64,000 bases of DNA. Origin: Bagarius yarrelli. Taxonomy: Eukaryota > Chordata > Actinopteri > Siluriformes > Sisoridae. The notes under the pieces are model-generated. The model had not been told where the DNA came from, did no database searches, and was given only the letters and a program-made list of their open reading frames with translations. Shown in pieces: positions 22,259-34,224 of the stretch; position 1 is the first letter of the stretch, and each line of letters starts with the position of its first letter. Position numbers and translations under genes: made by a program. The stretch spans positions 6,589,168 to 6,653,167 of the forward strand of contig VCAZ01000015.1 of NCBI GenBank assembly GCA_005784505.1. Reading direction: 5' to 3'.

Positions 22259-22862
22259 TTTATTTACCCTCGAAGAACTGACAAACGGCGCGTAACAGAT
22301 GTGAAACGGTCTCGAACTCTAAAGGCAACTCAGTATACATGCTTACACACTCATGCTACTTTCTATATTATAGATTATAAACTCTTAATCTTCGAAACAA
22401 ACTTTAGAGGGCAAAGCCAGCTGATAAAACGTTCCTCGCATGCTTTAAGCCGTTAATGTGAATCTAAATCTGTCACTCGTGTTTATGTTTTATCTAAATA
22501 AAAATATTCTCGCTTGTTTAACATGCAATCTTTGTTTATAGACTTGAGAAAAGACCCGCCCCTCAAGTAGTCTCACCGTAGCCCTGTTAGTCGTTGGAAT
22601 TAAAATATAATACAATTGTATAAATCTAGATTTCTGTAACATCTTTCACATAGAACAATAACAATAAATTCAAAAGGAAAACATATATTTGTTTAAAATA
22701 AAATAATATAAAAAAAAAGGTTATCCTGTGTGGGATGTACTATTCAAGGGTCTGTGCTGGTATTGTTCAAAGGTCCACTGTGCAGTGTGGTGTGAAGGGT
22801 TAAAAAGAATTGGGTGAAGTGTATGAAAAGGAAATGACTAAGGGTTGTCCATGAGGTCCGTC
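22259..22862 (-). other. zfand6: ZFAND6 3' UTR (probable)
   Basis: Non-coding sequence after the ZFAND6 stop up to the first exact minus-strand AATAAA (22259-22264). Moderately AT-rich and free of recognisable repeats. Confidence 0.5.
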
Positions 22863-23011
22863 TCAAATCTTAGTGATTTTTTCGCCGACGATGACCGGGT
22901 TTTCCTTCCTGATTTTCTCAGCAGCGTCGGCTTTATAGTCAAAGGTACAGTTATGGACGTTGGAGTATCGATGAACACCACAGAAGACGTTTCCACAGCG
23001 ACAGTCGAAAC
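22863..23011 (-). CDS. zfand6: ZFAND6 last coding exon (rest of AN1 finger, stop)
   Basis: Codes GFDCRCGNVFCGVHRYSNVH and then NCTFDYKADAAEKIRKE, ending ITKI and TGA. The acceptor is GACAG. The 3' UTR probably runs to the AATAAA at 22259-22264, about 600 nt on. Confidence 0.95.
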
Positions 23012-26000
23012 CTGTCATATAAAGGAAACAGGAATGAGCAGATGATTTAAATCAAGCGACTGGGATGATTTGTATATATTTGTACTCATTGCTTCAATAC
23101 TCAACAGTAGCTCTCTGACAGCCATGTAATGTAATACATGTTAATGAAATCTGCAGGTGTTATATCATTAACCCATTAAAGTAATATCGCAAAAAGCATG
23201 ATATAAACAATAGCACACAAGCAAAGACATAGTTATACTGAGTATCGGCTGTAGTGATTTTTTTTTTTTTTGAAATTATATACAACTTATATCACAGACA
23301 TAATATAAAACAGATTTTAGTGAAAACAGCATTTATGATTATAGTATTATAACATTTCTTAGAGAGATGTACACAACATAAATTGTACAAAATTGATCAC
23401 TTACCCGTCAGGCCCACTTTTTTGCGGCAGGTGAAGCAGCGGTTCTTTTTGGGTTTGGATTTGTCCGTCTCGGTGGTTGCTGGCTGAACGGATGTGTCTG
23501 ATTCCGAAGCTGGGGACAAAAAACCCCCCCCCAAAAAAACACAGGTGAAGTGAGCGGGGTGTCTACCGAATTTAACAAATGTAAGACCTTTTTAATACCA
23601 AATTAAAATAAAATTTAAGACCAGCAAATCTATGTTGAAAATATACATTCATCCATCCTTCCATCCCTCCTCTTGGACGCTCACATACTCCTGGTGCTTC
23701 CTGCTCTAAGAGTTTATATACAAGTTTGCCTCATATATATTTTTAAGCACCAACTTTAACCACCACAAGAATTCACCATTCTTAAGCAATTTTTTGATGA
23801 CACAATAACGATGGCAGAAGAAAAAAAAAACTTATTTGGTTTGTTTAACAATCGCAAACAGTCATTGGGTCTGTTTTTTGCTGTAATATGACATTTTGGG
23901 ACAAGCAGCCAACCTAAATGAGAAACACTCATTGTTAAGTCTTTATGATGAAGTGATAGATATAATACTTATACACAAAATTGGAACATACATATAGAAT
24001 GAGGGAGGACAATAAAAGGAGGTTGGAATTAATTTATCATTTTTAAAATGATTGTTTATGAAGAAATGTTGCCCCTTGATTAACAGTAACAATAATATTG
24101 AGCAAAATGATAATTTAATTAAAAGGCTGACTCTTTACATCTACGATAAGACGGATTCGGAGGGTTGCTAATGAACTTTGTTCATGTGCTCTACTGTCCT
24201 TTACTCAGACAAATGCAAACAAACAGCAAATTGTAAAAGGAAAGTATACAGTTAAATCAGTGAGGGATTTTTATGGCTATCAGGTCAATTATTCTCACTC
24301 GTTTGCTTTCCTCAGTGTTTTTAGAGCATGACTGTTTTGATTTTGATGCAAGAAAGGATAAAAGGTGGAAAAGGGGGTGAAAATTTGGTAAAAATTCTGA
24401 CTGATTTTAAATTAAAATGTAAAAAATATTTTTAAGGCAAAAAAAATGTTAAGCCTTAAAGTAAAGACACACACACACACACAAACAGACAGACAGACAG
24501 ACAGACACACAAACACTGTTCCATCCTTAAAAGGAGTGTCAGTACAAAGTGAGTAAGAAATAAAGAGGTGGGGTGGGGGTGGGGGGTGTTACCTGCTACT
24601 TCTTGCGTTTTTGGCTCTGCTTGGACTGCAGCTCCTGAAGCTTCATCGTCTTGTGTGACTTCTGCTGAGGTTGATGACGAAGTCAGAGATTCACCTAAAC
24701 TGCTCAAGCTGGAGGACGCAGCAGGGACTGACACTGCAGAAGTGTTAACAAGATAACACAAGTTCATTTAATTTTATTTTTTTACAATTATCAAAAACCC
24801 TGCCAAACAATCAAAAACAAAATATATATCATGGGATAATAAGAAAATCCATGCCTAAAACAATAATTATTTGCCCCTTACTCAATTTCTCAAATGGCAA
24901 CAACAAAAAACCCACAGCTGTCTTTTTCCTCAAAAGTAAAAAAAAAATAAAAAAAAAATACAGCCTTTCTATTTCTATCATTAAGTGTATTATTAGCAGC
25001 CCGGTGTTACTGCTGAAGGGCACAGAAGTAATTAAATAGCATAAAGGGTCAACATCAGGTCAAGCTAGAAAAAAACCCTAAACAAAGCAAAAGACATCAA
25101 ACCTGACCGAAGAGAAGCAATTGTTGCTGGTTATTACTTCAGACCTTCACCTTCTCCAAACTATTAAAAAGCCACCGTTCTACAGCGACCACAGTCTACT
25201 GCTGAAAACCACGGGTTTCTGAATGCCAATTTACATTTTTGAAAAGAAAAAAAAAATACATTTGTGAGAGGCCCACAATTAATATTTAGGCACTACATTT
25301 ACATTTACAGCATTTGGCAGACCGCCTTATCCAGAGTGACTAACATTTATCTCTTTTATACAACTGAGCAATTGGGGGTTAAGGGTCTTGCTCAGGGGCC
25401 CAACAATGGTGGCTCGGTGGTGCTGGAAATCAAACCCAGGTCTTTCTGGTATCTAAGCCACCACTTTCCACTTAAAAAATAATATACTAGATTTTAAAGA
25501 AGGGATTACTTTCTTTTCCCATTGACTGCACGCAAGACTGTGCTTCCTGCGACTGTGCTGGCATCCTGCAGCCTTGTCCTCCCATCTGTTGATGTGACTG
25601 GAAACTTTTTTAAACCCCTTTATATGATGTTTAAAGGTCCATACAGTAGAATCACACAGCCTGATTCCATACTGTATGCTTTTCACTAATTATTTTCTCT
25701 CTTTTATTTGATATTCTGACTATTTATCAAGGCAATCATAAATTATTGCAAGCAAATATCTGCCAATACACATATTTGACCAGGCAACAATATTTAAATA
25801 AAGCACAGAAAAGTGGTACGAATGAAAGATCAGCTCTTTTACAGTGGTGTGGCAGCCCTACGCGGGTCTCACCTGTCTCACTGATCCGGCCGTTGGTGTT
25901 TTGCCTCTGCAGGAAGTCTTTGTAGCAGATGGAGCACATGCCATTAGTGCGTGGGTTTCCATAGAAACCACAGCCAGTGGCGCACAGCAGGGGCACCTGG

Positions 26001-26023
26001 GTCTGATTTGTCTCCTGAGCCAT
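22863..26023 (-). CDS. zfand6: AN1-type zinc finger protein 6 (A20/AN1), 4 coding exons
   Basis: Ubiquitin-binding A20/AN1 adaptor. Human ZFAND6 (AWP1) is linked to PKN1, TRAF2/NF-kB signalling and PEX5 recycling in peroxisomal import. Coding exons are 25873-26023, 24593-24733, 23405-23509 and 22863-23011, with all GT-AG sites present. They join into 546 nt, giving 181 aa plus TGA at 22863-22865. The A20 finger uses C14, C18, C30 and C33 (LLCATGCGFYGNPRTNGMC then SICY). A Ser/Thr/Ala-rich linker spans about residues 45-115. The AN1 finger at about 122-154 has all eight ligands: C122, C125, C136, C138, C143, H146, H152 and C154. The C-terminus ends NPVIVGEKITKI, close to human. The linker is shorter than in human (208 aa). 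Start at MAQETN as in the family. It is clearly ZFAND6 rather than ZFAND5, from the MAQETN start and linker, and is open throughout. Confidence 0.95.
23405..23509 (-). CDS. zfand6: ZFAND6 third coding exon (start of AN1 finger)
   Basis: A 105-nt exon whose end codes KPKKNRCFTCRKKVGLT, the first Cys pair of the AN1 finger with its basic lead-in. The donor is G|GTAAGT. Confidence 0.95.
23510..24592 (-). other. zfand6: ZFAND6 intron between linker and AN1 exons
   Basis: AT-rich, with (ACAC)(AGAC)n at about 24470-24507 and a G-rich run at about 24565-24589 immediately inside the donor. No other feature. Confidence 0.6.
24593..24733 (-). CDS. zfand6: ZFAND6 second coding exon (linker)
   Basis: A 141-nt exon coding a low-complexity Ser/Thr/Ala/Glu-rich linker (SSSLSSLGESLTSSSTSAEV). 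The acceptor is CTGCAG and the donor G|GTAACA. Only SSLSESL-like residues align with human, so the call rests on phase and position. Confidence 0.85.
25295..25470 (-). repeat. SINE family A in ZFAND6 intron
   Basis: A near full-length minus-strand copy from CATTTACAGCATTTGGCAGA to ATCTAAGCCACCACTTTCC. Confidence 0.8.
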
Positions 26024-26030
26024 GTCTCTC
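25873..26030 (-). CDS. zfand6: ZFAND6 first coding exon (A20 zinc finger)
   Basis: The acceptor TTAG is followed by 7 nt of 5' UTR, then ATG at 26021-26023. It codes residues 1-50 with the complete A20 finger and ends ISET with phase 1. The donor is G|GTGAGA. Confidence 0.95.
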
Positions 26031-26360
26031 CTAACAAACCAAGAATATATATGAAGCATTAGTCCAGCCGGTTGTTAAACGTAAACCAACATGTGATTGG
26101 ATTCAATTATTGATTTTACAAAAAAAAGAATTAGAAATTTGTTTACCAAATAAAATAAAACAACAAAACTAATATAGTCGGTTACATCAAATATGCTAGC
26201 ACCAATATGCTAAAAGGTTTAATGCTTTTTGGGCCATGATTAATTACAATTCATTGATTTCTTTTAACATAAAGTAGAGTCTAACGGTCCACAGTGTACT
26301 TTCTCTAGCACTAAACTCTGTCATTCAGCATCATCAATAAAAAAAGTGATTTCTATTAAA

Positions 26361-26385
26361 CATACTCACCCAATCTGGGTCTTAA
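26361..26385 (-). other. zfand6: Possible non-coding 5' exon end (splice donor) of ZFAND6
   Basis: The minus-strand text GATTGG|GTGAGTATG at 26362-26370 is a strong donor about 340 bp upstream of the first coding exon. An alternative 5' UTR exon would fit, as mammalian ZFAND6 has several, but the acceptor is not clear. Confidence 0.25.
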
Positions 26386-27419
26386 TCCAAAGGTCATGAT
26401 TAAAAGAAAAGGCAAAATAAAGAAGCTAAAAGCTAACTTGTGTTTTATTTGTGTCTGGCTGGCTAGCTACAAATACAACTGCCAATAAAAAGTTCTCTCT
26501 GCAAAGGAAACAAAGAATACAAAAACGCATGTCAAAAGCAACTTTGGCTCATTTGCAAACTAAAAAAAAAATGAATGTTGTCCTTAGATGCAGGTAATTC
26601 CACATAACACTGTACCAGAAGGTACCGCATCGCTGGGTATAGACTTTTGTACGGACAGTAAAATATAAATGAAAGCATTTTCAATGTATTAATACTGCTA
26701 GCTTGTATTCGTTGAATATTAACCCACACTTCAAACAGAAAAGACTGTACACAATCCTGTCTTAACATTCCACAAACCTAAGCTTAAAAACAATTTCGCA
26801 TCGTGTTTGGACAGCATTAAAGGATATAAACCTGTTGTTTCACAATATGCTGCTCTTTTAGTGTAAACCTCCCACTCTTTAAATGTAACCTCACTCGCAT
26901 TATAACATTTGGAAAAAGTAAGGACATCATCTTTATCCTCTAGCATCACTGCCTTCTCAGTGCACATCGTTTTTCTACCCCGGATTAACTGCTCTCGTTA
27001 AAATATATGTTTATAGGTAATAATTTTCGCTTTGCTCAAACTACAACCGTTTCCAAGTTACCGTTTCTGCACCATGGTTCACTCATATTCTAGACAATTA
27101 AAAACAAAAGGAGCAAATGAAAGATCTACTAGGAAAAATCTCAATGTGCAGAAGGACGCATATTCAAATCACAATTTGTTCAATATATAGACTATTTCTA
27201 AAGCCAAATTCCACATACTACTCTGGTATAACTAGCTGAAATTAAGAAAATTCAAAAGTTCCCTTTCTCTTTTCTTGCAAACTTCTTAAGACCCTTGGAT
27301 TGCCCCTGACACAATTCACATAATAATGGACAGACTTTCCTCTATTGCTATCAGAACACACCCTTAAAATGGTTCCATTTATACCTTCTTAGGCTGCACG
27401 TAGTTCGTGCAATTAAAAT

Positions 27420-27510
27420 GATTTTACCCCTCATCAGTTGTGGTATCTCAGTATGCCCCAGGGACTACTCCTGGGGCCCTACTGTTTATCATTTCTCCTC
27501 TCGGTTATAT
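27420..27510 (+). mobile_element. Decayed L2-like LINE reverse transcriptase fragment
   Basis: Text CCCCAGGGACTACTCCTGGG and CCCTACTGTTTATCATT corresponds to the GVPQGSVLGPLLFII motif of L2-type reverse transcriptases, with several substitutions. It is surrounded by decayed sequence without an open frame. Confidence 0.5.
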
Positions 27511-28549
27511 CTTTGTAACTTTCTCAAATTAAACAGCAAAACCAGAACTTCTTATAGGCACAATATAAACATTAAGAAACTCCATAGTTTCTGATTCACA
27601 TTGATAATTCCTCTATCTCACCCCTACCTTCATGTAACAGTCTGTCTGTCATCTTCGCAGTCTTAGATCCTCTTTCTCTATCCTTTTATATTGTTCCCCC
27701 GTCTGCTTGTGTAACGATTGGGTTTTATAACTAATTCTCTTGCCTTAATAGTTATAAGTAGGGTTCTTTTAAATTCACTACATACATTAACAAGCTAATG
27801 TACCTTTAATACAAGTACAAGACGTTATCTACGGAAACAAGGCATGCTTGGTTATTATAGTGATGTATTACCTACAATAATCTTTTAAAAGGAGCCCGCT
27901 GACATAAACGAGCAAAACAACTTCTGGCTGCAAGGAAAGATGTTTGGGAACAGATATTAAAGAAGTACTATTTGGAAAAGAGCTTTTCATTTCTCAACAA
28001 ATAACTGGTAGAATTTTTAAAACTTGGTTTAAATAAAATAAAGTTGTGGATTGTGAACAAATAAATTTGAAATAAGTAATTTAGACCTACATCTACATAT
28101 CTTGGACCTGGCTTATCCATCTAACCCTAACTTATCATCAGTGCAGTTTGGTCAAGGTTAAAGCCAAAATACAACCAGATCCAATGTTGGCTAATAAAAC
28201 TGTGTCACAATCACTAGTTTGGCCCTATGCCTTATTCAGCCTACATGAGACTGCTTTGGCAATTTAGAAATTCTCACATGGGGAGTCCTGTGACAGGCTT
28301 AGGAAAGACCCATGTTTTGTCACGCAAGCACACAGATGGACACTGGATGTGAATGGAGTGTTTAAGAAGGATTACAGATCAACACAACAAGCCCACGTGC
28401 ATAAAGGGAACCAAGTGTTCACATGCTACAGGGTGTCAAAAGCTTAGGAAGTCTACTGGTATGTGTAAGGCTGCTGTTTTGCTTGTTCTGACAGATGAAC
28501 AGACAGAGGCTTGTCGATTTAAATGGAATAATAGATCGGTGGCTGAATA

Positions 28550-28760
28550 GTTCAGTGGATAGTCCAAAAAATAAATGGATGGTCAGATAAATGCTTGGCT
28601 GGTCAGATTGTCTGGTCAGGTGGAGAAAGGGATGAATAAACAGTCAGATATGAATAGAGGGGCCATTGGATGGTTGGCTGGATAGTTCAGATGAATAAAT
28701 AGGGATGGGGAGAAGAATGACTGAATGGATCCGGTTAGGTGGTTGGATAGATGATGATGA
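28550..28760 (+). repeat. Degenerate GGAT/GGTT-type tandem repeat
   Basis: Repeated variants of GGATGGTTGGCTGGATAG and GATGAATAAA over about 200 bp. The 71-codon frame across it is a by-product. Confidence 0.6.
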
Positions 28761-29520
28761 TGTGGACGGATCGGCTGTATGGTTCAATGTTCACATGGGC
28801 AGACTAACAGATAGATACATTATGTTGCCAAAGACGTGTAAACACTTCACCAACTCAACATGGGCTCGCATACTAAAGTATGTACTAGATTTCAGTAAGT
28901 ACGTACATCCTGACTGTTAAAAAAAGTATGTATGGTTACAGGTGGCATGAATAAAATTCGGACGTACTACATCCGCCATTTTGATATTGTACTGTGACAT
29001 ACAACATCACAGAAGCGTGAATTTCTAATTGAATAAACTTTAACTTAAATTATTTCAAGAGTGCAAAACAATGTTGTTTTTTTTTCTTGTAGCACTTAAA
29101 GCTTTTTAAGGAACCTGAAAAGTACCGCGTCCGCGCTTTCTGCCACTTCTGCACATGACAAGTCATCCCTTCTATAGCCGCATTTGATAATGGTGTCCAT
29201 CGTATGCAAACTTTAAAATCCGGATGGGAGCAGTAGGTTATCCGAGAACTTTTCGTGTACTAAGGATTCAGACATACTACTTGCCCGCCTACTATGTATT
29301 ATAAACCCGGACCACAACCCCCTTCGAATAGCTATTGGAACTAGAACTAGAACACTGACTCCGACCCAGACCTCCTGATACCTGATCATCCTAATGGTTT
29401 GGGAAATCCCCACAGCCATATCTCATACTATAGTGTGGATTTTTTAACAAAAAAAAACTGAATCTGAAACTGAATCTGGAATGTGATGTTTAAAAAAAAC
29501 AAACAAAAAAACCCCCCCAA

Positions 29521-29998
29521 AAAAGTGGTATTTTGACTTACTAGTGTCCCAACTAACAAGTTTTTGGAGATACGCGCCGTCTCTCGGTTGATTTTTTGCT
29601 TTGAGTTGCAAGCTAAAATTCGGGTTACAAGCCAGCTTTAGACACCCCACCGCTAGTGAACGCCGCAACATCCGCCCAGCATCCCATATCTCACTCGATA
29701 TCTAGTCAGACATGCGCGTTAGCAAGTGGAGTCGTCTGATCTCCAAGGTAAATGCTGTACATTACACTTAATAAAACCAGTTTATTGCAGTCCATCCTAT
29801 TGTATTGTTTTTTTATACAATATTCGTTACTCAGAAGTAAATTTTTCTTATTTAAAAACATAAAACAAAAACGTTGCAGTGTTTTTTGGAGACCCGGAAC
29901 GGATTAATGGCATTTAGATTCATTTTATTATGGAAAATTGATAAGACATCAAGTAATTTGAGTTACGAATGAAATTTGTAAGTCGGGGCACCGCTGTA
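29521..29998 (+). mobile_element. Complete MITE (about 478 bp), sister of the copy at 1-404
   Basis: The termini GTGGTATTTTGACTTAC at the left and the complement of TACAGCGGTGCCCCGACTTAC at the right are inverted repeats. The interior includes CGGGTTACAAGCCAGC and TGGAGTCGTCTGATCTCCAA. There is no transposase frame. It lies in the ZFAND6 5' intron. Confidence 0.75.
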
Positions 29999-30000
29999 TT

Positions 30001-30166
30001 TACATTTACAGCATCTGGCAGACGCCCTTATGCGGCGCGACTTATATTTATCTTTTACACAACTGAGAAAATGGGGGTTAAAGGCCGTGCTCGGGGCCCA
30101 ACGGTAGCAACTCTGTGGTGTTGGGAATTAAACCATGATCTTCCAATTACCACTGCACTACCAATA
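30001..30166 (-). repeat. SINE family A directly abutting the MITE
   Basis: A minus-strand copy starting three bases after the MITE terminus, with CATTTACAGCATCTGGCAGA and head TTACCACTGCACTACC. Confidence 0.75.
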
Positions 30167-30434
30167 ATTGGTGCCATATGGTACTTTTGTCCATACAGTG
30201 TAAACAGATTGAATGGATAGATGGGGTTGGTCTGGGAGGATGATAAAATGAATAGACTGTTAAATTCTTTTTAGACAGATAGTCATAAGAAGGCAATAAG
30301 AAATATAAGTATCCACCTGCAGCTCGTTTACCATCGAATCTATTAAATCCTGAACACTGTTTAATGTTTTGCCATTTTTTTGGTGTTATTATTAAAATGA
30401 CATCCTATACAATGTAAACCGTGTCCCTAAAACA

Positions 30435-30648
30435 AATATTAGTCTAAAATCAAGTCAAGTCACCTTTATCCTTTATTTACATAGCGCTTTTAACAATCAG
30501 GATTGTTTCACAGCAGCTTTACAGAAATACATCAGAAAAGACTAAGCAAGTCAAAGGCAACAGCGACAAGGAACCAAAACTCCATCGGTGACAGAACGGA
30601 GAAAAAAAAAAACCTTGGCAGAAACCAGGCTCAAAATTAAGGGATAAC
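30435..30648 (-). repeat. Teleost interspersed repeat, inverted relative of 13800-14040
   Basis: Begins AAGTCAAGTCACCTTTATCC, has AGCGCTTTTAACAATCAGGA and AACTCCATCGGTGACAGAAC, and ends near AACCAGGCTC. Confidence 0.65.
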
Positions 30649-31459
30649 TATAATTAGTTGTTTTCGTTGTATTTTTAAATAAGCGTTGGACAAGATATTG
30701 TTGTTCCTCTATATTTTTCTACAGTAGTTTGTACACCAAATCAAAAAAAAGTGTACAAGTTATTATACAATATTACTATCCAAAAAAAAACCAACAACAA
30801 CTTTTAATTGGTGATCGAAGTTGAAATGAAATCTATAATACAAAAAAGAATGACTTATTTTCTACAATCCTCCACTTCTACCCAAATTACACCAGAATCA
30901 GTCAATCAATCAACAATCAATAAACGGAGTTCAGATCTAATGAATTATTATTGTGTGTGTTTTTTTGTGTAAAAATCTTGTGTCCACTTTATTTACCATG
31001 TTCCGGATTAATCTGGGTTAAAGGCGAAAAGTCGAAAGCATGTTCAAGTTTTGACCCTAGTTATACTAGAAACGCTTTTTTTCCTATGTGTTTCCCAAAA
31101 ATAATTAGCTTGTTAGCCCGAGTTAACGATTCCGGGGTTGGTTTAGACTGGATTTCCGGGTTAATCGGAATAACAGATTCGAGTTAGGTTACAAAAGAAG
31201 TTAAACCGACACAACGCCAATTCCGAGTTTAGCAAATTCACCGTGGGTTAACTAACTATTTGTTTTTCCTGTTAGCTTGTAGGAGAATTAGCTAGTGGAT
31301 TCTATCGTCTATATTATCCACCACTCGAAACCAAGACAATTTAAAAAAACAACCTTTTTTCCCTTTGCTTTTCTTTTCCGAGTTAACTTTGATAGGTTAG
31401 CATAAGTGGCTAGTTTTAACTCCTAAGGCAAAAAAAAAAAAAAAAAAACAAAAACTTAC

Positions 31460-31600
31460 CGTCCCCCGACTTTACACTCTGTTACTAAAAATTACAACAC
31501 ACTTTCCTTTTTTTAGCGTCAACAAGCTGAAATAATAACTTGACTCCCAGAAAATGAGGACACGAGTTATATAAATGTAGTAAGAGTCTAAGCTCGTCCT
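31460..31600 (-). other. zfand6: Probable non-coding first exon of ZFAND6
   Basis: The minus-strand donor GGGGACG|GTAAGTTTTT sits at 31460. It lies upstream of the first coding exon and next to promoter-like sequence with a CRE. The 5' end is not visible; 31600 is an estimate. Confidence 0.4.
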
Positions 31601-31667
31601 TCAGCTATCAACCCCCACACCCAGAAACAGCCTGTTTGTTATTTTCGTCACTCTCCATCCCCCATCG

Positions 31668-31675
31668 TGACGTCA
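31668..31675. promoter_or_regulatory. CRE palindrome TGACGTCA in ZFAND6 promoter region
   Basis: A perfect full cAMP-response element about 210 bp upstream of the presumed first-exon donor, with a half-site TGACGTG (minus strand) at 31714-31720. It suggests CREB/ATF input. Confidence 0.5.
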
Positions 31676-31720
31676 CTCCTTCGCCTCACAATCATCTGTG
31701 CGGTGATGTAATACACGTCA

Positions 31721-33235
31721 CAATGATGTCTTTATTTTAAACAATGTTTTATTAAATTATTATTAATAATAAAAATTATATATTATATATGATGAATAAT
31801 ATTAGATATAATAAAAAAAAAGAATAAATATATATTACTATTTCCACTGTAATTTCAAAGTGGAATAATCATTTTATCTTAATAGAACGTTTGGTTTTTA
31901 CCTTATAAATATTTAATTAATAGTAAGGTTAAAGACATATCTTTTAGGTTGCTACACTGATTCTACCCCAGCAATGTTTTTTTTAAAGAAATGTTCCCTG
32001 AGATTGATCCTCTCTGCACTTTTTTTTCATGAACACTTAATTGTTCAATAAAAAAAGTATATATGCACTACAATACCACTGTTACTACCTAAATCTGTAC
32101 TTTTCCTGTGCAATAATACTCAGTTTTTTTATATATAAAATGTGCAATAACCTTTGATTTTTACTTTGATTTTTTTTACTATCTTACCTAAAAATGTGCA
32201 AATGGAAGTCACTAAAACAAATTTCTTTGTAAGTGCAAACCTACTTGGCAATAAAGCACTTTCTGATTCTGATTCTAACTTGAAAATGAATTGTTCCCTC
32301 ACCTTTTTTGGAATTTTGTCCCTGTTGCACTTTTTTTGGAATAATTTTTGTTTAATTGTATGTGCGGCATTGTTACACATTTTTTTTTTTTGGAATTTAG
32401 GGATATCCTGTTTATGAACAAGAATGTAAATGAACAATATTTTCTAATAAACCTATTTATTTTTTCAGCCACATTTCTTAACCCGTGTATATAAAACTAA
32501 ATTAAAAAATATTTTTTTACGACAATCTTTATCAATCTTCAACAAACAGACAATATTCAAACGTCACAAAGTCTAAACAGCGGAAGTTATTTTTAATTTA
32601 ACCACGCCCACTGATTGCTAATTGGCGGATTTGCAGTTTGTGAAAGCGAGCAAGAAACGCCCATTCCCAGATGTATGGCTTTTATTAATTACCTCATAAA
32701 TTTCTTTAAATTCCCTTTGACTAATTTTTTTATTAGTATTTGAAGTATTATTTGGATACTATTTCCACTTCTGGCAATCTAAAAGCTTTAAAACCCTTTA
32801 TGTTGTTTATAAAATATGGTATTTGTGTTTCCCTGTAATGTTATTTTGCTGTTATTGCTTTTTGTTTTGAAGTTAAATTATCAGGCTAATTGGTACCCCT
32901 GGGTGTTTGTTTGTTTATGATATTTGTATTTCTGTATATATGCTTGTTTGATGCTTGATAACACTAAATAAATGAAATAATAATAATTGTATAGTTACTT
33001 AACTTTTTATAACTGAATAATTAAACAATTATAATCAGAACGCTTTGGATTTTACTTTATTTGTGTTATTTTGTCTTAACATTATGTATTCTTTTTGCAC
33101 CAGTAAATTTGGACAGAATTTAGCTTCTAATATTAAATTAATTTTACGCTTAATTTGGTATTATACTACATAAACCAACCCCGTTTTTCATTATTCATTT
33201 TTATGTCTGATGATTAAAAAAAAAAACAACAACAA
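31721..33235. other. ZFAND6-MTHFS intergenic region
   Basis: Very AT-rich. Apart from the LINE tail and an (AAC)n tract at about 33227-33243, I see no feature. Confidence 0.6.
31980..32276 (+). mobile_element. 3' end of an L2/CR1-like LINE
   Basis: Ends with ACTTGGCAATAAAGCACTTT followed by the short tandem CTGATTCTGATTCT, the usual 3' tail of fish LINEs of this type. Upstream repeats of TGTGCAATAA are also typical. Confidence 0.6.
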
Positions 33236-33245
33236 CAACAACTTA

Positions 33246-33290
33246 CCTTTTCTATTAGCTTTAAGGATGCTTTATCCGGTCGGTTCTGAA
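33246..33290 (-). other. Candidate divergent transcript splice donor near MTHFS promoter
   Basis: The minus strand reads AAAAG|GTAAGT with the donor G at 33245, an excellent consensus. It lies about 50 bp from the ETS site and points away from MTHFS. It could be the first exon of a divergent non-coding RNA or an alternative ZFAND6 first exon. Confidence 0.25.
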
Positions 33291-33292
33291 AC

Positions 33293-33302
33293 ACCGGAAG
33301 TG
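33293..33302 (+). promoter_or_regulatory. ETS/GABP site ACCGGAAGTG in MTHFS promoter
   Basis: A perfect ETS-family site about 250 bp upstream of the MTHFS ATG, in the only locally GC-rich stretch. There is no TATA box, which is typical of a housekeeping promoter. Confidence 0.5.
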
Positions 33303-33548
33303 TTTTTGTTTGGCTGCGCCTGCCGGTAAATGTAGTCTTTATAAGTTAGTCTCGGCGTGTTGCAGTTGGTTGTATGTCCAGTGTCTGACGTATTGGCAAA
33401 GGAAAGTGCACATTAGTGAATCATTGACTATTAAACATAATTGAACTTTGACACTCTTACTAATGTATTGATCAAGTATAAACAGTGCAGTGTACTGAAA
33501 CCTGCGTTAAGACAGTTTCCCGCTATATAAAAACCGCTTCTTGTGTTA

Positions 33549-33659
33549 ATGGCAGCGCTGCGAGCAGCTAAACAGGCGCTCAGGAAGGAGATCAAGAAGC
33601 GAGTGGCGGCTCTGAGTAACGACGAGAAACTCCGACAGTCTCACATTGTTTCACAGAAG
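33549..33659 (+). CDS. mthfs: MTHFS exon 1
   Basis: Codes 37 residues, MAALRAAKQALRKEIKKRVA and on to SHIVSQK, the N-terminal helix of the cyclo-ligase fold. The donor is AAG|GTAAAC with phase 0. ATG at 33549; a GTG two codons upstream is in frame but is not a plausible start. Confidence 0.93.
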
Positions 33660-34185
33660 GTAAACATAAAGCTGGGATCTAATCTAGAACTCACGGTGTT
33701 GTTCACACTGCTGGATACTGGAACTATTCTTTAAATAACACACACACACACACAGTGTGGTTAATGTCTGGTTAGATAACCTTGTTGGGACTCTCCATAG
33801 GTGTAACGGTTTTATATACTGTAATGGCTTTATATACTTTCTCAAAAAATCTCAACCTGTATGATCTTGAAGCTTTTGTACCCATGGGGACCTCAGTTTG
33901 GGACCCATCGCTTACAAGAGCCCCCATTAGTCTGTGTGTATATTCAGGGTTAGGTCCCCACCAGGCTGTATAAACCTGTACACACACACACACACACTCA
34001 CTATATTCATATTTACATTTACTGTATTTGACAGACGCCCATATCCAGAGCAACTTACATTTATTTTATTTATACAGTTGAGCAATTGGGGGTTAAGGGC
34101 CTTGATCAGGGTCCCAGCGGTAGTAGCTTGGTGGTGCTGGGAATCGACTTCACAATCTTCTGGTTAGCAGTCTAATATAGATAGA

Positions 34186-34224
<39 letters not shown>

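Larger units (their letters stand above)
26031..31459 (-). other. zfand6: ZFAND6 5' intron (about 5.4 kb)
   Basis: Holds an L2 fragment, a degenerate tandem repeat, the complete MITE with an adjoining SINE and another interspersed repeat. The remainder is AT-rich without coding signal. Confidence 0.6.
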
